Source: Cupriavidus lacunae | GTDB taxonomy: Bacteria > Pseudomonadota > Gammaproteobacteria > Burkholderiales > Burkholderiaceae | Assembly (NCBI RefSeq): GCF_003353055.1 | Contig: NZ_QKWJ01000028.1 | Coordinates: forward strand, 21,304-85,303 | DNA length: 64,000 nt | Direction of reading: 5' to 3' | In this document: positions 61,036 to 64,000 of the stretch, piece by piece | Layout: each line of letters starts with the position of its first letter | How positions within the stretch are numbered: the stretch's first letter is position 1 | Translations under genes and position numbers: made by a program | Notes under the pieces: model-generated | The model's database searches: none | Told to the model about the DNA's origin: nothing | Seen by the model: the letters and a program-made list of their open reading frames with translations, nothing else

Positions 61036-62498
61036 ATGCCCTGTCCATGAATTTGGTGACGCTGTTCTACCTGGGTGCGTCGGTCTGCTTCATCCAGGCA
61101 TTGAAGGGCCTGTCGCATCCGGCCTCGGCCCGCAAGGGCAACGCCTTCGGCATGATCGGCATGGCGGTGGCGGCGCTCACCACGGTGGCGCTGATTGCCA
61201 AGCTCAAGAGCGAATTTCTCTCCGACGGCGGCGCGGGCGTAGGCTCAGGCCTGGCGCTGATTCTCGCCGGGCTGGTGGTCGGCGGCGGCATCGGCGCCTA
61301 CGTGGCGAAGAAGGTCGAAATGACCAAGATGCCCGAGCTGGTGGCCGCCATGCACTCGCTGATCGGCATGGCCGCCGTGTGCATTGCCGTGGCAGCCGTG
61401 GCGGAACCTGCCGCCTTCGGTATCGCGGCGGCCGGCTCGCAAGAGATCCCGATGGGCAACCGTATCGAGCTGTTCATCGGCTGCTTTGTCGGCGCCATCA
61501 CGTTCTCCGGATCGGTGATCGCCTTCGGCAAGCTGGCCGGACGCTACAAGTTCCGCCTGTTCCAGGGCGCGCCTGTGGTGTTCCCCGGCCAGCACATGCT
61601 GAACCTGGCCCTGGCGGTCGCGATGGTCGGCTTCGGCATTGCGTTCTTCATGACGCAGGACTGGATGCCGTTCCTGGTGATGCTCGCCATTGCCTTCGTG
61701 CTCGGCGTGCTCATCATCATCCCGATCGGCGGCGCCGACATGCCGGTGGTGGTGTCGATGCTGAACTCGTATTCGGGCTGGGCGGCGGCGGGCATTGGCT
61801 TCTCGCTGAACAACCCGATGCTGATCATCGCGGGCTCGCTGGTGGGATCAAGCGGTGCCATCCTCTCGTACATCATGTGCAAGGCGATGAACCGTTCGTT
61901 CTTCAACGTGATCCTGGGCGGCTTTGGCAGCGATGCGGCAGCAGGCGCAGCAGGCGGTTCGCAAGTGCAGCGCAACGTGAAGTCGGGTTCGGCCGATGAC
62001 GCCTCGTTCCTGATGGGCAACGCCGAGACCGTGATCATCGTGCCGGGCTACGGCCTGGCCGTGGCGCGCGCCCAGCACGCACTGAAGGAACTGACCGAGA
62101 AGCTGACCGAGAAGGGTGTGACGGTGAAGTACGCGATCCACCCGGTGGCGGGCCGCATGCCGGGCCACATGAACGTGCTGCTGGCCGAGGCCGAGGTGCC
62201 GTACGACCAGGTCTTCGAGATGGAGGACATCAACAGCGAGTTCGGCCAGGCCGACGTGGTGCTGGTGCTCGGCGCCAACGACGTGGTGAACCCGTCGGCC
62301 AAGACCGACCCGAAATCGCCGATTGCCGGCATGCCGATCCTGGAGGCCTACAAGGCCAAGACCATCATTGTCAACAAGCGTTCGATGGCCGCGGGCTACG
62401 CCGGGCTGGACAACGAACTGTTCTACATGGACAAGACCATGATGGTGTTTGGCGACGCGAAGAAGGTGGTCGAGGAGATGGTCAAGGCCACGGCTTGA
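61032..62498 (+). CDS. pntB: NAD(P) transhydrogenase subunit beta
   Basis: A 488-residue subunit with about nine membrane helices of domain II, followed by the NADP(H)-binding domain III (about 310-488) with VIIVPGYGLAVARAQHALKE, MNVLLAEAEVPYDQVFEMED, VLGANDVVNP and KRSMAAGYAGLDNELFY. The enzyme uses the proton gradient to make NADPH from NADH, which oxygenases and reductases of the upstream pathway could need. The operon ends with a terminator about 200 bp downstream. Confidence 0.96.
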   Translation: MNALSMNLVTLFYLGASVCFIQALKGLSHPASARKGNAFGMIGMAVAALTTVALIAKLKSEFLSDGGAGVGSGLALILAGLVVGGGIGAYVAKKVEMTKMPELVAAMHSLIGMAAVCIAVAAVAEPAAFGIAAAGSQEIPMGNRIELFIGCFVGAITFSGSVIAFGKLAGRYKFRLFQGAPVVFPGQHMLNLALAVAMVGFGIAFFMTQDWMPFLVMLAIAFVLGVLIIIPIGGADMPVVVSMLNSYSGWAAAGIGFSLNNPMLIIAGSLVGSSGAILSYIMCKAMNRSFFNVILGGFGSDAAAGAAGGSQVQRNVKSGSADDASFLMGNAETVIIVPGYGLAVARAQHALKELTEKLTEKGVTVKYAIHPVAGRMPGHMNVLLAEAEVPYDQVFEMEDINSEFGQADVVLVLGANDVVNPSAKTDPKSPIAGMPILEAYKAKTIIVNKRSMAAGYAGLDNELFYMDKTMMVFGDAKKVVEEMVKATA

Positions 62499-63400
62499 TG
62501 TCGGGTGGATGAGCACACAGACCCTCGGCAAAGCTAGGGTTTCCGGTAATTGGCGGTTTGTGTTCTCCACGTCTGTGGTGGGGGGCCGAAGGGCGCAGCC
62601 AAATAACGTGACGCGATGTTGTGCTCTATCGGAGGTAGTGGCAGTGAAGTAGTAGAGAAGAGTTCTCCACTAGGTGCTGCAAATGGCCCACCCCCACCCA
62701 CAAGGTGGGGGCCTTTTTTCCCGGAGAAGGTGCCTTCCGGCCGTAGCTCTTGTGACACAGGCATCCGAATCCGAAAAGTGGGACTCCGGGCGAAGGAAGT
62801 GCGCAATGAGCCAGATCGAGGAAAGCAGGGCAAGTTGGCAGAGCATCCCGCTTGAGCCACACGTGTCGAGTGAGGGAAGCCATCCGCGCTGTGGGCGCGA
62901 CGTTTGCCCGGCTTCACGAACCATTCTTGCGTAAGCCGACGGCATACGACAATCCGGCTCATTCGCGACATTGCGAGTATCGCATCCAGTTGGTAGCGAG
63001 TGTGGCGGCCCATCGCCATGACTCCGCGGAGCGTCGCCACGAAGATCCAGGGACTCATCGCCCCGTTGTGAGCCTGCGCAAGCCCCTCCTGCACCGATCA
63101 ACTCGCAACGCTGACCGACGCTCCTGCCACTTTTTTGTCCGGAAAGAGTTCGTGCAACGCGGCCGATACCAGCGCCTCGCTGCTCAAGGCGAGGCGTCGA
63201 CGATCCCGACGCGCAAGGGTTGATCCGCCGCAAGGCGTGCTGCACGCGACCTTCAGTATGTTCCGCACCGCTGGCATCTGCGAGAAATCATGAAGCGTGT
63301 GGCAGATAGCAAAGGAGTCGTCCGCGCAAGCGTTGAAAACTGGGAAAATTGCCAGGCCGATGGCGGCGATGGCAAGGAAGTATCTGCAAAAGGATTCGCT
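62499..63400 (+). other. Unassigned interval after pntB
   Basis: About 900 bases without a supported gene, apart from the terminator at 62691-62719. Several frames are open for 60-190 codons on both strands (for example minus 62534-63094 and plus 62852-63223), but none has a good ribosome site or a family match, and their products are Arg/Ser-rich. The interval could be degraded mobile DNA, which would fit the transposase start at 63925. Confidence 0.35.
62691..62719 (+). terminator. Rho-independent terminator of the pnt operon
   Basis: CCCCCACC (62691-62698), a five-base loop CACAA and GGTGGGGG (62704-62711), then CC and six Ts (62714-62719). The very stable stem and T-run make it the strongest terminator in the window. 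It ends the plus-strand transcript of pntAA-pntAB-pntB. Confidence 0.8.
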
Positions 63401-63793
63401 ATGACCAGCGTGCATTCCAATAGCAACGGTGATGTGTCTCGTCGGATTGCGAGTGAGCCCATGAGCTTGCGTAGCGCGGCAATGGATGGACTCTGCAGGC
63501 CCGACGAGGCTGGCTTAAAGTTCCTGGCGCGAGATGGGATGGTGAAGATCGAGTTGCCAGGGCCTGGCCTGCAGGTCATCGTGGAACAAGCCGGCGTCGC
63601 ACAAGTGATTTTTTTAGAGGATTCGGCAATGCTGGAGATCTGCCTGAAGCAAGGCAGCAGGCTGTCGCTCCATTGCTCCTTCGAAAGCGCGCAATGCCTC
63701 GCCGTGGAACTCCTTCCTGAAGCGCGCGATCACGAATTCCTGTTTCATGATAGGAACGGGGATCGCTACTGCGCTTGGGATGACCTGCGCTGA
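63401..63793 (+). CDS. Hypothetical protein (130 aa)
   Basis: The ATG at 63401 has an AAAGGA site, while an earlier in-frame ATG at 63290 is less well placed. The first 45 residues are polar. The rest alternates short strands (KFLARDGMVKIELPGPGLQV, then VEQAGVAQVIFLEDSAMLEI) and ends EFLFHDRNGDRYCAWDDLR, suggesting a small beta-rich fold. No family is recognised. A minus-strand frame (63614-63820) with a strong Shine-Dalgarno site overlaps its second half, so the coding strand is not fully certain. Confidence 0.45.
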   Translation: MTSVHSNSNGDVSRRIASEPMSLRSAAMDGLCRPDEAGLKFLARDGMVKIELPGPGLQVIVEQAGVAQVIFLEDSAMLEICLKQGSRLSLHCSFESAQCLAVELLPEARDHEFLFHDRNGDRYCAWDDLR

Positions 63794-63924
63794 CTTCGCT
63801 TCCGACACTTCTTCTAACATAGGGTGATCCTCCTTTTGCTGCAAATTGAGATGGTCACGCCGCGAGTATTTCTTGCGATTACTCACCAGTCGATAAGTAA
63901 GTCGACAAATTGGGGAACTTTGCG

Positions 63925-64000
63925 ATGCCCGTGCCGGTCGGATCGTGTATGAAACGAGACGGACGTACATTTGACCATCAGACGCTGGAGGCGATTCGCC
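63925..64000 (+). mobile_element. Start of probable transposase/HTH gene, cut by window end
   Basis: The frame from the ATG at 63925 (GGGGAA eight bases before) reads PVPVGSCMKRDGRTFDHQTL and then EAIR. An N-terminus of the type MKRDGRTxDHxTLExIR is seen in helix-turn-helix proteins of IS630-like transposases. Met9 at 63949 may be the true start. The 3' part lies outside the window. The 132 bp before it hold no other gene but could contain the element's left end. Confidence 0.5.

Noticed and set aside
62534..63245. Overlapping minus-strand ORFs of 186 and 191 codons
   Set aside because: No domain, no ribosome site, and they read through the pnt terminator; probably non-coding or badly degraded mobile DNA.

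Overview
This window looks like chromosomal DNA of a high-GC betaproteobacterium of the Burkholderiales, most likely Cupriavidus/Ralstonia-like. That is an inference from three things: the general porin, the three-subunit PntAA/PntAB/PntB transhydrogenase, and the family content. No rRNA, tRNA or CRISPR array was seen.

Layout. (1) 1-1.04 kb: 3' part of a porin. (2) 1.06-11.84 kb: a plus-strand catabolic cluster with a membrane-anchored SnoaL-like protein, a VanA-type Rieske oxygenase, an FAD dehydrogenase of the fumarate reductase/ketosteroid dehydrogenase fold, two MFS carriers, an enolase-superfamily (MLE-like) enzyme and a GntR regulator. It also holds four DoxX-like membrane proteins, and three of these are each followed by a related membrane microprotein of 57-72 residues. 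(3) 11.8-17.6 kb: gene-poor, with small proteins, an HTH/PIN toxin-antitoxin pair, several inverted repeats and decaying sequence. (4) 17.66-30.5 kb: signalling and envelope genes, comprising a hybrid histidine kinase coupled to a response-regulator/nucleotide cyclase, an alpha/beta hydrolase with a cysteine nucleophile, a tripartite RND pump with a divergent OmpR-type two-component system, and an M23 peptidase.

(5) 30.5-59.4 kb is the most unusual part: a large catabolic region. It encodes two Tat-exported flavin amine oxidases, each directly followed by a membrane-anchored diheme cytochrome c. Around them are a third Tat flavoprotein (DadA-like), an acyl-CoA ligase, an SCP2-type thiolase, an acyl-CoA dehydrogenase with a small unknown partner protein, a saccharopine-dehydrogenase-like reductase, a PhyH-type dioxygenase, a RidA protein, a DUF1329/DUF1302/RND/YCF48 envelope module, an APH-type kinase and an SDR. 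The likely logic is uptake of a hydrophobic, possibly amine-bearing substrate, flavin-dependent oxidation in the periplasm with electrons passed to cytochrome c, then CoA-dependent breakdown in the cytoplasm. The substrate cannot be read from the sequence.

This region also carries its own regulatory layer. There is a TetR regulator, a double-length polypeptide containing two complete TetR units, and a truncated, frameshifted TetR remnant. One promoter block (TTTGTCA-N3-TGACCTA with a downstream -10-like box) recurs at three or four places. A second block of about 125 bp, with three AGGTC-like half-sites spaced exactly 22 bp apart, lies upstream of two operons. A truncated acyl-CoA dehydrogenase gene with an intact second copy of its partner, and a cytochrome c tail on the minus strand, show that the cassette was duplicated and one copy partly decayed.

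(6) 59.5-62.5 kb: pntAA-pntAB-pntB. (7) 62.5-64 kb: a strong terminator, unassigned sequence, a hypothetical gene and the first codons of a probable transposase cut by the window end.
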